In this document: positions 1 to 8,852 of the stretch, one piece after another
Numbering within the stretch: position 1 is the stretch's first letter
How the letters are laid out: each line of letters starts with the position of its first letter
NCBI GenBank assembly: GCA_018434355.1
Contig: JAHDPL010000014.1
Span: 62,001-126,000 of the forward strand
Source: Sporomusaceae bacterium
Lineage (GTDB): Bacteria > Bacillota > Negativicutes > UBA1444
Direction of reading: 5' to 3'
DNA length: 64,000 nt
Translations under genes and position numbers: made by a program
Notes under the pieces: model-generated
Seen by the model: the letters and a program-made list of their open reading frames with translations, nothing else
The model's database searches: none
What the model was told of the DNA's origin: nothing

Positions 1-57
1 ATATCGTGGTACAATAAAACGCATCTATAATAATATAGCTTCGGGAGGCTTTTGCGG

Positions 58-654
58 TTGAAAACGAAGGTACGGCTAATCTTGTCTTTCATTCTAATTT
101 GTTTCGTTTTGCTTGTTGTTGAAACCCCTGCGCTTGCTGCATCTGATAATACTTCCGATAAAACGCTTCCTAAATGGGTGCATTACAAAAATGTTGATTA
201 CCAGATTCAAATTAGTCACCCAGCCACATGGAAAACACTTGAAAACTATGCCGGCTCGATTGTTGCCGTGTATGCACCGCCAGACTCTCCCGACGATCAA
301 TTTGCCGAAAATCTCAACATTGTTTTCGAAGACATCTCCAGTTTTCCCGAGATCACACTTGAACAATATACAGAAAAAGGCAAAGAGGTCCTGGGAAAAA
401 TGCTCACAAAGTTTTCCCTGCTCAAGAACGAATCAACAACCATTTCCAATATCAATGCACGAACATTGACGTTTACTGCAACGCAAGGAATCTATCGTCT
501 GAAATTCAAACAGACTTCACTAATTGTAAACAAGCGGGCGTATGTCATAACATTCAGCGCGGAAGAAAATAAATTCGCCAAATATGAAAATACAGGCGCA
601 AGCATCATCAATTCTTTTAGGATTATCACGCCTACTCTTTATCAAAGTCTATAA
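58..654 (+). CDS. Secreted PsbP-like protein
   Basis: Small exported protein of 198 residues. A basic N-terminus, a hydrophobic core and an AxA-type site (residues about 1-28, ending PALAAS) form a signal peptide. The mature part (WVHYKNVDYQIQISHPATW onward) is a beta-rich domain resembling the PsbP/DUF1795 fold used by many bacterial envelope proteins of unknown role. The start is taken as TTG at 58, because GGGAGG at 43-48 lies 9 nt upstream; the in-frame TTG at 52 would leave only 3 nt. A TATAAT-like hexamer lies near 26-31, so the gene may have its own promoter. The family is a fold-level guess and no function can be assigned. Confidence 0.7.
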   Translation: MKTKVRLILSFILICFVLLVVETPALAASDNTSDKTLPKWVHYKNVDYQIQISHPATWKTLENYAGSIVAVYAPPDSPDDQFAENLNIVFEDISSFPEITLEQYTEKGKEVLGKMLTKFSLLKNESTTISNINARTLTFTATQGIYRLKFKQTSLIVNKRAYVITFSAEENKFAKYENTGASIINSFRIITPTLYQSL

Positions 655-722
655 TTCTCATCTTTGTAGACAACCCAAAGAACAATAATCAAATGACTCA
701 AGCCCAGGAGGATGATCTATCT

Positions 723-1262
723 ATGGAGCAGTCACCTGAAAACAGTTCTGACCTGGATATAGCCATTGATAAAATCTGCAACCTGTTCGGAAATCCGCCG
801 CAATGGATGATCGGTCCGCGCCAAACGCCGCTGCCCGGATCGGATCGTCCCCATGTATTTCATATATTCCAATCCACAGAGTTGGCAAGCATCACAACTG
901 CGCTGGAAGTTGCCAAGATTGGCTCCGTCGCCATAATCGGTATCACTCCCATAGCGGTTTCCGTCGGACTGGCGCTAAAGCGGCTTCAGTTCAAAGTTTC
1001 ATTGATTGCCTCTGGGCTGGAATCGTCTTTTGTAATGGAGCAGCTGCAAACAAACGCAGTGGCATCGTTTTTCGAATACCACGGGATTATTGTTCATCCC
1101 TACCCCGCTAAATCAATTCGCGGCTCGCAGGTCCACTGTCAGAGCGGTTACTGCGGCTTCGTCTGTGAAGGCCGTTTCATTAAGGAAAGCGACGAAGTTG
1201 GCTGCATAATAACCGGGCGCGGTAATGTTTACGCCGATGCAGCAATTATTGTTGAAGCTTAA
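723..1262 (+). CDS. Orphan Rossmann-fold protein, NAD-binding-domain-like
   Basis: Protein of 179 residues. The middle segment (SVAIIGITPIAVSVGLALK) has the beta-alpha-beta pattern of the NAD-binding domain of pyridine nucleotide-disulfide oxidoreductases, but the expected GxGxxG is degraded to GITPIA. The flanking FAD domains and redox-active cysteine pair of that family are absent. The C-terminal part has four Cys, three in HCQSGYCGFVC, and could bind a metal or form a disulfide. AGGAGG at 706-711 is 11 nt before ATG 723; the upstream in-frame ATG at 693 has no ribosome site. It may be a relic of a larger reductase or a small regulatory domain. Cofactor binding is doubtful. Confidence 0.6.
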   Translation: MEQSPENSSDLDIAIDKICNLFGNPPQWMIGPRQTPLPGSDRPHVFHIFQSTELASITTALEVAKIGSVAIIGITPIAVSVGLALKRLQFKVSLIASGLESSFVMEQLQTNAVASFFEYHGIIVHPYPAKSIRGSQVHCQSGYCGFVCEGRFIKESDEVGCIITGRGNVYADAAIIVEA

Positions 1263-1278
1263 TATACAATGTCACAAG

Positions 1279-1314
1279 AAAAAAAGGCATCTCCGACAAT
1301 TTGCGGAATGCCTT
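1279..1314 (-). terminator. Terminator of the tRNA-Glu/tRNA-Val transcript
   Basis: On the minus strand AAGGCAT-TCCG pairs with CGGA-ATGCCTT and is followed by a run of T. It lies directly 3' of tRNA-Val. The same stem sits just after the stop codon of the plus-strand gene and could help stop that transcript too. Confidence 0.7.
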
Positions 1315-1323
1315 AATTTGCGT

Positions 1324-1399
1324 TGGTGGGCGATGACGGGCTCGAACCGCCGACATCTTGCTTGTAAGGCAAGCGCTCTCCCGGCTGAGCTAATCGCCC
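1324..1399 (-). tRNA. tRNA-Val (anticodon UAC)
   Basis: A 76-nt cloverleaf on the minus strand: acceptor GGGCGAT/ATCGCCC, anticodon stem CTTGC/GCAAG with loop CTTACAA (anticodon TAC), T arm GGCGG-TTCGAGC-CCGTC. CCA is encoded. It lies 5 nt downstream of tRNA-Glu in the same transcript. Confidence 0.97.
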
Positions 1400-1404
1400 G
1401 GGAT

Positions 1405-1479
1405 TGGTGACCCGTGGGGGAATCGAACCCCCGATACCGCCGTGAAAGGGCGGTGTCTTAACCGCTTGACCAACGGGCC
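1405..1479 (-). tRNA. tRNA-Glu (anticodon UUC)
   Basis: A 75-nt cloverleaf on the minus strand: acceptor GGCCCGT/ACGGGTC with one G-U pair, anticodon stem CCGCC/GGCGG with loop CTTTCAC (anticodon TTC), T arm GGGGG-TTCGATT-CCCCC. CCA is encoded. It is first in the two-tRNA transcript, directly behind the promoter at 1494-1522. Confidence 0.97.
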
Positions 1480-1493
1480 TCAAATGCTTTTTT

Positions 1494-1522
1494 ATTATAA
1501 AGGACCGACAGCAAAAAATCAA
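1494..1522 (-). promoter_or_regulatory. Sigma-A-type promoter of the tRNA pair
   Basis: Minus strand: -35 TTGATT (1522-1517), 17-nt spacer, perfect -10 TATAAT (1499-1494), about 15 nt before tRNA-Glu. It is divergent from the aminopeptidase gene. Confidence 0.8.
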
Positions 1523-1569
1523 TGCCCTGTGCTATAATTATTTTATCTTTATTTCCTTGGAGGTTAAAC

Positions 1570-2682
1570 ATGGACGCTCACACTGTGCAATTAGCGCAAA
1601 ATCTGATTCGTTACTCCACCGACTTGCAACCTGGCGAAAATATCCTGATTGAGATGTTTGACGATGCCCTGCCACTGGCGCAGGCGCTCGTCGATGAAGC
1701 GTACCGGGCCGGCGGCGTACCGTTCCTGTCGCTTAAAAACAACCGGTTGCAACGCAAACTCCTGTCCGGTGCATCCAGCGCGCAACTGCAAGCCATCGCC
1801 GGTTGGGAATCGGCCAGGATGAGCGCTATGCATGCGTACATCGGCATCCGAGCCAGCGAAAACATCAGCGAACTATCTGATGTACCGCCGGAAAGACTGC
1901 AAATGTATCAACAAGACTGGTTCAAACCAGTCCATTCGGAAATCCGGGTCAAAAAAACCAAATGGTGCGTATTGCGTTGGCCCAATCCCTCAATGGCGCA
2001 ACTAGCAGGTCTGAGCAGCGAAGCCTTTGAATCTTTCTATTATAATGTGTGCAATCTCGACTACGCCAAAATGGACCGCGCGATGACGCCACTAGTCGAA
2101 CTGATGGAAAAGACCGACCGCGTCCGTATCATAGGCCCCGGCACCGACCTCAGTTTTTCGATCCAAGCGATTCCTGTTGTCAAATGCTCCGGTCTGCGCA
2201 ACATCCCTGACGGCGAAGTCTACACTGCACCGGTGCGCGATTCCGTCAATGGCGCCCTTACCTATAATACCCCCTCGATTTTTCAGGGCGTGACCTACGA
2301 GAACATCTGCTTCCGCTTTGAAAACGGTCGCATCTTCGAGGCCACCGCCAATCTGGGCGAGCGTCTCAACAAGGTGCTCGACACGGATGACGGCGCACGT
2401 TACATCGGCGAGTTTGCGCTTGGGGTCAACCCCTATATCCTCAAGCCGATGAAAGACACCCTGTTTGACGAAAAAATCCAAGGCAGTTTCCATTTCACCC
2501 CCGGAAACGCATATGAAGAGGCGGACAATACCAACCGCTCGGCAATCCACTGGGACCTGGTCTGCATCCAGACTCCCGAATATGGCGGCGGTGAAATCTG
2601 GTTTGACGATGTGCTGATCCGCAAAGACGGTCGATTCATCCCTGCAGAATTGGCGCCGCTCAATCCGGAAAATTTGAAATAA
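1570..2682 (+). CDS. M29-family metalloaminopeptidase
   Basis: Cytoplasmic aminopeptidase of 370 residues, the usual size of the AmpS/aminopeptidase T (M29) family, which removes N-terminal residues using two metal ions. The family's C-terminal ligand region is present: the EFALGVNP segment, FHFTPGNAYE and the IHWDLV motif carrying the His and Asp ligands. The start is ATG 1570, with GGAGG at 1559-1563; the longer in-frame start at 1522 would add a hydrophobic stretch that overlaps the tRNA promoter. The gene stands alone between the divergent tRNA promoter and a strong terminator, and is probably a housekeeping peptidase in peptide turnover. Confidence 0.9.
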   Translation: MDAHTVQLAQNLIRYSTDLQPGENILIEMFDDALPLAQALVDEAYRAGGVPFLSLKNNRLQRKLLSGASSAQLQAIAGWESARMSAMHAYIGIRASENISELSDVPPERLQMYQQDWFKPVHSEIRVKKTKWCVLRWPNPSMAQLAGLSSEAFESFYYNVCNLDYAKMDRAMTPLVELMEKTDRVRIIGPGTDLSFSIQAIPVVKCSGLRNIPDGEVYTAPVRDSVNGALTYNTPSIFQGVTYENICFRFENGRIFEATANLGERLNKVLDTDDGARYIGEFALGVNPYILKPMKDTLFDEKIQGSFHFTPGNAYEEADNTNRSAIHWDLVCIQTPEYGGGEIWFDDVLIRKDGRFIPAELAPLNPENLK

Positions 2683-2699
2683 ATTCAACAATCGTCAAA

Positions 2700-2734
2700 A
2701 AAGAGGAGGTTGTCCTGGCGACAGCCTCCTCTTT
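2700..2734. terminator. Bidirectional terminator
   Basis: AAAGAGGAGG (2700-2709) pairs perfectly with CCTCCTCTTT (2725-2734), extended inward by TGTC/GACA. A-rich flank on the left and T-rich on the right suit both the aminopeptidase gene and the convergent spermidine synthase gene. Confidence 0.85.
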
Positions 2735-2763
2735 GCATATAGTGCTTTAAACTTGTCTTGCCC

Positions 2764-3597
2764 CTATTTCAGCAAATCCGATGCGAAGTTCGGCAAGCTG
2801 AAGCAGCTGCGGTGAAGCGCCAAATTGTAGTACCGGGTATCAAACGGCATTTTGGCCGGCAAAGCGCAAGTCTCGGGATCGACCTGTTTCGAACCCATCG
2901 TAAAGCTATGCACTCCGCCCGGGTAAAGCGGGATATTGGCCAGGTACATCTTGGCAATCGGGAACAGGTCGCTGATATCCCGATAGATTCGCCGGATCAA
3001 CGGTTGATGGTAAAACGGCGATTCGGTCTGCTGGACAAACAGTCCATCCGGTTTCAACGCCTTAAAAACATCCTGATAAAACTCGCGACTAAATAAACCT
3101 TCCCCCGGCCCGATCGGGTCGGAGCAATCGACCAGAATCACGTCATAATGATTTTCCACCGCGTTCATGTGCGCGATACCATCGCCGATCATCAAATTGA
3201 GCTTGGGGTGACCGTCCCGCATCGTGCAGCTAATCTCCGGCAGATATTTTTTGCTGGCCTCAACTACCATGCCGTCGATTTCAACCATTTCAACGCTTTC
3301 CACCGCTGCATGTCTCACCACTTCGCGCACCGCGCCACCGTCGCCGCCGCCGATCACCAGCACTTTCTTGGGCGCCGGGTGTGTAAACAACGGTACATGG
3401 GCAATCATTTCGTGATAGACAAATTCATCAAAAATCGAAGTCTGAAACACATCATCCAGCACTAGCATCCTGCCAAACTCAAATGAATCGGCTACAACCA
3501 CCTTCTGATACTCAGATTGCCCGACATATAAAGTTTCGCGAATCCGGCAAGACATGCTCAGATTCTCCGTCTGTTTCTCCGTCAGCCATAGTTTCAT
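2764..3597 (-). CDS. speE: Spermidine (polyamine aminopropyl) synthase
   Basis: A 277-residue cytosolic enzyme that transfers the aminopropyl group of decarboxylated S-adenosylmethionine to putrescine. It has the family's nucleotide site VIGGGDGGAVRE, the acidic VEMVEID and the catalytic loop DCSDPIGPGEGLFS; its length is normal for bacterial SpeE. The start is ATG 3597 with AGGAGGG upstream. That ribosome site lies around the stop codon (3602-3604) of the preceding zinc-ribbon gene, so the two are probably translationally coupled. No speD is visible in the window. The product could be spermidine or a related triamine. Confidence 0.93.
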   Translation of the reverse strand: MKLWLTEKQTENLSMSCRIRETLYVGQSEYQKVVVADSFEFGRMLVLDDVFQTSIFDEFVYHEMIAHVPLFTHPAPKKVLVIGGGDGGAVREVVRHAAVESVEMVEIDGMVVEASKKYLPEISCTMRDGHPKLNLMIGDGIAHMNAVENHYDVILVDCSDPIGPGEGLFSREFYQDVFKALKPDGLFVQQTESPFYHQPLIRRIYRDISDLFPIAKMYLANIPLYPGGVHSFTMGSKQVDPETCALPAKMPFDTRYYNLALHRSCFSLPNFASDLLK

Positions 3598-3601
3598 GAT
3601 G

Positions 3602-4255
3602 TCACCCTCCTGCTTTGGCGCCGCACTCCGGACAAAACTTGGCGCCGGGAGTCAATTTCCCGCCACACTGTGCACAAAACGCCACTTGTTTTATCTTTGC
3701 CCCGCACTCCGGGCAAAATTTCACGTTATTTGCCAGCGGCGCCTCGCATTCAGGGCAAGTTGCCCTGATCCCTTCGCGCCAATCCTGCTCCGACAAATGC
3801 TTGTCTTCTTCCGCCATCTGTGCGTGGGCCCAGACTTCCTCGACCGACTTGCTGGCCTGCGCCGCCGCCATTTCCACTCCCAGATCCGGAGCGCATTCCT
3901 TGCATAGTCCTTTTTTATTGTTCCAACAGCTCCGGCGGCAAACCCAGGACGAGCAGCGCGGACACTGGATAAAATCGGGTTGGAGTTCGTTGATTGCATC
4001 GATAAATGCTTCGTCACGAGCCTGCTGCCAGCCGGCTGAGCGAACCCGTTCACTGACATCGGCTGCCTGCCCAAACAATCCGCCAAAAATACTGCCGGCC
4101 GTATCAAGCGCCTCGGTCAGCATTCCGGTGGCGGAGGACTTGAATTTTGTCCGGAATCCGGTTCCGCAACGGTCACAGCAAAACTCAAACTGGAATCCTT
4201 TGTTCGTGCTCAAGTCATTGTAATTACGGGTAAATTGAAAATGGTCGCTCACCAA
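3602..4255 (-). CDS. Multi-zinc-ribbon protein
   Basis: About 217 residues with several CxxC knuckles: CCDRCG near the N-terminus, a central CPRCSSWVCRRSC...CKEC block, and two tandem C-terminal ribbons of the type CPECxxx..FCPECG (DZANK-like). The middle is Ala/Glu-rich and helical. No catalytic domain is seen, so a structural or nucleic-acid/protein-binding role is likely. GAGGAG ends at 4262, directly against the longest possible start (TTG 4261); TTG 4255 (6 nt) or GTG 4252 (9 nt) are more plausible. It precedes and is probably coupled to speE. No known link between such proteins and polyamine synthesis comes to mind. Confidence 0.75.
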   Translation of the reverse strand: MVSDHFQFTRNYNDLSTNKGFQFEFCCDRCGTGFRTKFKSSATGMLTEALDTAGSIFGGLFGQAADVSERVRSAGWQQARDEAFIDAINELQPDFIQCPRCSSWVCRRSCWNNKKGLCKECAPDLGVEMAAAQASKSVEEVWAHAQMAEEDKHLSEQDWREGIRATCPECEAPLANNVKFCPECGAKIKQVAFCAQCGGKLTPGAKFCPECGAKAGG

Positions 4256-4335
4256 ATGCAACTCCTCTCCAAAATATCACGATATCACGCAAAGCTGTAT
4301 TGAATGCTCTTCGTCGCAAGCTGCAGGAAATCCTG

Positions 4336-5565
4336 CTAAAAAAATCCGTAGCGAAGCAAAACCATGCCGACCATCATTGCTTCCATTACAGCAATCGGTT
4401 TCATGCTACCGGCAAAATCAGCGCCAAAATAACGGATCGAGACCAAAAAACACATATGCATCGGCGACAGCATCTGCCCAGCCGTGCCCAGGATAAAACC
4501 CACCGCCACGGCAGACACGTCGCCTGGCGACAAAACCACGATGATCGGCATTGCCAGCGCGACAAACCCAGAGGAGCTACCGGTGAGAAGCCCGCCGGCA
4601 AACGCCAGAGCCCCCGCGACAATTAGCGGCGAAACCGGATAGGCATCCAACAGACGAACCACACCGTTCAAAACAGCTGTATCCTGCAAAACCCTTTGGA
4701 ATAGCAAAACGCTGGCGATTCCCCACAGTAATTTGCGATCCATGCCGTGCCTGAGCATCGCCTTTATATCAGACGGACCCTGCCGCAGCACGATCATCAT
4801 CAGCGCGACTACAATCGTCATCGATAGCGACGCAGACAAATGCAACGCCACGACAAGAAAAATATTCAGCAAAATCGGTCCAGACGTAAACAAAAATGGA
4901 TTTAGGCTGCGACGCGGCGGAACGAATTCACAGCCCGACTCGTCATGCACTTCGACGGGTTGCGACTCAGCCGACTCTTTTACTCCTGCCAGACAAACCA
5001 ACCAACCAATCGCAATGGCCCCGACCACAAATCCAGCCATCGTCTGAATCAACAGCGGCAGCATGATTCCGGTAATCTGGCCGGCCAACAACAACCCCGG
5101 GTTTATCGGATTGACATATTCCCAGATATGTCGAAACCAATAGTTTACCGCAGTCTTTTGTTCCGGCGTCATATTGTAGCGACGACTGGCATTGTCCACC
5201 ATCGGCGCGGAAAACAGAGCACCGCCGATCGACGGCAAAAAACCCAGAAAAGCCGGCATGCCGGCCAGCAGCATTTTATCGCTGATCAATCTGGCCCGGG
5301 CAGCTGCCATCACATCGTCGAGCAATCCGCTGGTACGCAGCTGGTATTCCAGACACATGACAAAATACAAGGCGATCAGGATTTCCCAAGTGTTCGGGTG
5401 TAACGCGGTTGCGACCACTGAGTTGACAAACGCTAGCGGCGGCGAAAGAGTCAATACCGTCAACAACAACGACCCGGCGAGCATCGCATGGCCAATTTCG
5501 ATTTTTCTGTGCAATAGGATAATAACCACAGCAAGTGTCAATATAATCACCAATACAGAATGCAC
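4336..5565 (-). CDS. DUF401-family integral membrane protein (putative transporter)
   Basis: Very hydrophobic protein of about 409 residues with some ten membrane segments and a polar loop near the middle (ESQPVEVHDESG). The overall pattern, including GGLLTGSSSGFVALAMPII and GTAGQMLSPMHMC, matches the DUF401/AF0261 family, distant relatives of the GntP/citrate-type ion transporters; the substrate is unknown. GTG 5589 opens the longest frame, but GAGAGGGG sits about 7 nt upstream of GTG 5565, which then places a membrane helix at the very N-terminus. The gene is upstream of and codirectional with the zinc-ribbon and speE genes. It is transcribed divergently from gap. Confidence 0.8.
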   Translation of the reverse strand: MHSVLVIILTLAVVIILLHRKIEIGHAMLAGSLLLTVLTLSPPLAFVNSVVATALHPNTWEILIALYFVMCLEYQLRTSGLLDDVMAAARARLISDKMLLAGMPAFLGFLPSIGGALFSAPMVDNASRRYNMTPEQKTAVNYWFRHIWEYVNPINPGLLLAGQITGIMLPLLIQTMAGFVVGAIAIGWLVCLAGVKESAESQPVEVHDESGCEFVPPRRSLNPFLFTSGPILLNIFLVVALHLSASLSMTIVVALMMIVLRQGPSDIKAMLRHGMDRKLLWGIASVLLFQRVLQDTAVLNGVVRLLDAYPVSPLIVAGALAFAGGLLTGSSSGFVALAMPIIVVLSPGDVSAVAVGFILGTAGQMLSPMHMCFLVSIRYFGADFAGSMKPIAVMEAMMVGMVLLRYGFF

Positions 5566-5640
5566 AATAAGGCCCCTCTCTTTGATCACCCAACCGCCGC
5601 AACAGTCAGTCTCTGTTTATTTTCCCAGATTATGCTACAA

Positions 5641-5668
5641 TTGTCCAATTTGTCTTACTATAGATAAT
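5641..5668 (+). promoter_or_regulatory. Candidate promoter of the glycolytic operon
   Basis: -35-like TTGTCC (5641-5646), 16-nt spacer, -10-like GATAAT (5663-5668). Transcription from here would give a leader of about 150 nt before gap. TTGTC occurs both in the -35 element and in the spacer (5650-5654). Confidence 0.5.
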
Positions 5669-5753
5669 ATAGAAGGAAAGGCAGGAATATGCAGGGCAAT
5701 GGTGAATAAGTACAATGAAATTTGGTGCAATTTAGTATTTCAGCAGGAGAACA

Positions 5754-5799
5754 GACAAGTTTGTCGAATTTTCGCAAATAAAGCTAAATTGTCCGACAA
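5754..5799 (+). promoter_or_regulatory. Paired TTGTC/GACAA dyads in the gap leader
   Basis: Two short palindromes, GACAA-gt-TTGTC region (5754-5765) and TTGTC-c-GACAA (5789-5799), lie just upstream of the gap ribosome site. With the two copies in the promoter they make six copies of one pentamer. They look like an operator or a leader RNA structure; no cggR-type repressor gene is next to gap. Confidence 0.4.
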
Positions 5800-5810
5800 G
5801 AACAAAATGA

Positions 5811-6833
<1,023 letters not shown>

Positions 6834-6845
6834 GAGGAACCGGCC

Positions 6846-8030
6846 TTGAACAAAAAAACAATCCGCGATCTTTCCTTTAAAGGTAAGCGGGTTTTTGTCC
6901 GCGTTGATTACAACGTCCCGATGGACAAGGCAGGTAAAATTACCGACGATACCCGGATCAGCGCGACACTGCCGACCCTGCGCTATCTGCTCGAACAAGG
7001 CGCTTCGCTGATTCTCGGCGCACACTTCGGCCGGCCCAAAAACGGGCCGGCGCCCGAATTTTCACTTGCGCCGGTCGCGAATCACCTGTCTTCCCTATTA
7101 GGCAAAGAAGTGAAATTCGCCAGCGACTGCGTCGGGCCGATTGCCGAGACAGCCGCTGCCGCCCTGCAACCGGGCGAGGTACTGATGCTGGAGAATCTGC
7201 GATTTCACCCGGAGGAAGAAAAGAACGATCCGGGTTTTGCCAAGGGGCTTGCCGTTTTGGCCGATGTTGCGGTAAACGATGCGTTCGGAGTATCGCACCG
7301 GGCCCATGCCTCGGTCGAAGGAATCACCAAGTTCCTGCCGGCAGTCGCCGGTTTCCTGATGGAAAAAGAACTGGATTTTCTCGGTCGCGCGGTGACCACT
7401 CCCGAACGCCCCTATGTGGCGATCATTGGTGGCGCAAAAGTATCAGACAAGATCGGGGTCATTGCCAATTTGCTGACCAAGGTCGATTCCCTGCTGATTG
7501 GCGGCGGCATGGCCAACACCTTCATTGCGGCCCAAGGCTATAGCGTGGGAAAATCCCTGGTCGAACCCGATAAAATCTCTCTGGCTAAAGAACTGATTGA
7601 AAAGGCGAAAGCACGTGGAGTTCAGTTGCTTCTGCCTTCCGACGTCGTAGTCGCCGAAAAATTCGCCGCCGATGCAGCGCACCGCGTGGTTGCTGCCTCT
7701 GCAATCGGCTCGGAAGAAATGGCTCTCGACATCGGCCCAGCCTCTGCCGCCGCCTTTGCCGAAGCTCTTAACACAGCCAAAACCATCGTCTGGAACGGTC
7801 CGATGGGCGTATTTGAAATGGATGCCTTTGCCAAAGGCACCGAAGCAGTTGCCCAGGCCGTAGCCCATTCCCAGGCGGTCAGCATCGTTGGCGGCGGAGA
7901 CTCGGTAGCGGCGCTGGAAAAAGTCGGCCTGGCCGATCAAATCAGCCATATTTCGACAGGTGGCGGCGCATCGCTTGAGTTTCTCGAGGGCAAAGTTCTG
8001 CCGGGCGTTGCGGCATTAGCGGATAAATAA
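6846..8030 (+). CDS. pgk: Phosphoglycerate kinase
   Basis: A 394-residue kinase forming ATP from 1,3-bisphosphoglycerate. Visible family motifs are RVDYNVPMD near the N-terminus, HFGRPK, the hinge-region [26 protein letters not shown] and the nucleotide-binding [11 protein letters not shown] near the C-terminus. Translation starts at TTG 6846, preceded by AGGAGG that overlaps the end of gap, so coupling with gap is likely. The length is standard and nothing is missing. Confidence 0.98.
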   Translation: MNKKTIRDLSFKGKRVFVRVDYNVPMDKAGKITDDTRISATLPTLRYLLEQGASLILGAHFGRPKNGPAPEFSLAPVANHLSSLLGKEVKFASDCVGPIAETAAAALQPGEVLMLENLRFHPEEEKNDPGFAKGLAVLADVAVNDAFGVSHRAHASVEGITKFLPAVAGFLMEKELDFLGRAVTTPERPYVAIIGGAKVSDKIGVIANLLTKVDSLLIGGGMANTFIAAQGYSVGKSLVEPDKISLAKELIEKAKARGVQLLLPSDVVVAEKFAADAAHRVVAASAIGSEEMALDIGPASAAAFAEALNTAKTIVWNGPMGVFEMDAFAKGTEAVAQAVAHSQAVSIVGGGDSVAALEKVGLADQISHISTGGGASLEFLEGKVLPGVAALADK

Positions 8031-8062
8031 CCGACAACAAAGCAAGTTAGGATGTGTTTTCC

Positions 8063-8836
8063 ATGCACAGCAAACGAAAGCCGGTCATTGCCGGCAACTG
8101 GAAAATGTTCAATACCACTAGTGAAGCTGCTACGCTGGTCAACGAACTCAGCTCCCTGGTTGCACGGTTTAACGACAGAGAAATCGTAGTCTGTCCGCCA
8201 TTCACCGCACTAGCAGCAGTCAGGCCGATACTGGACGAAACTGGTATCAAGCTGGGCGCGCAAAACGTCCACTGGGAAGAAAAAGGCGCTTTCACCGGAG
8301 AAATCTCGCCCGCCATGCTCAAGGACGCCGGTTGTGATTACGTCATCCTTGGCCACTCGGAACGTCGGCAATTCTTTGCCGAAACTGATGAAAATGTCAA
8401 CCGCAAGCTGAAGTCCGTACTCAAAGCCGGACTGATTCCTATCGTCTGCGTCGGGGAGTCGCTCTCCGAGCGGGAGGCAGGCATCACCTCGACGGTCGTG
8501 AGCCGTCAGATCAAAATCGGTCTGGATGGAATTGACGCAGAAAGCGCCAAAAAAATCATCATCGCCTACGAGCCGATCTGGGCGATCGGAACCGGGCGAA
8601 CCGCTTCGGCTGCAGACGCCAATGCCGTATGCGCGTTCATCCGCCTGACTTTGACCGGTATGCTCGGCACTCCCGTCGCCGATGCGATACGTATTCAATA
8701 TGGCGGCAGCGTCAAGCCGGACAACGTCGATGAATTGATGGGTTCCTCCGATATCGACGGGGCGCTGGTCGGCGGCGCCAGCCTGAAAGCCGACGATTTT
8801 GGCAGAATCGTTGGTTTTACCGCCACAAGCAAATAA
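8063..8836 (+). CDS. tpiA: Triosephosphate isomerase
   Basis: A 257-residue TIM barrel that interconverts dihydroxyacetone phosphate and glyceraldehyde 3-phosphate. The catalytic Lys is in AGNWKMF, the His in GHSERR and the Glu in AYEPIWAIGTGRTAS; the phosphate-binding GGSVKPDN and GALVGGASL are also present. ATG 8063 gives the canonical N-terminus (MHSKRKPVIAGNWKM). The in-frame GTG at 8054 is possible but not favoured, and the ribosome site here is weak (TTAGGATG). It is the third gene of the operon. Confidence 0.97.
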   Translation: MHSKRKPVIAGNWKMFNTTSEAATLVNELSSLVARFNDREIVVCPPFTALAAVRPILDETGIKLGAQNVHWEEKGAFTGEISPAMLKDAGCDYVILGHSERRQFFAETDENVNRKLKSVLKAGLIPIVCVGESLSEREAGITSTVVSRQIKIGLDGIDAESAKKIIIAYEPIWAIGTGRTASAADANAVCAFIRLTLTGMLGTPVADAIRIQYGGSVKPDNVDELMGSSDIDGALVGGASLKADDFGRIVGFTATSK

Positions 8837-8852
8837 TAAGGAGATTAAGATT

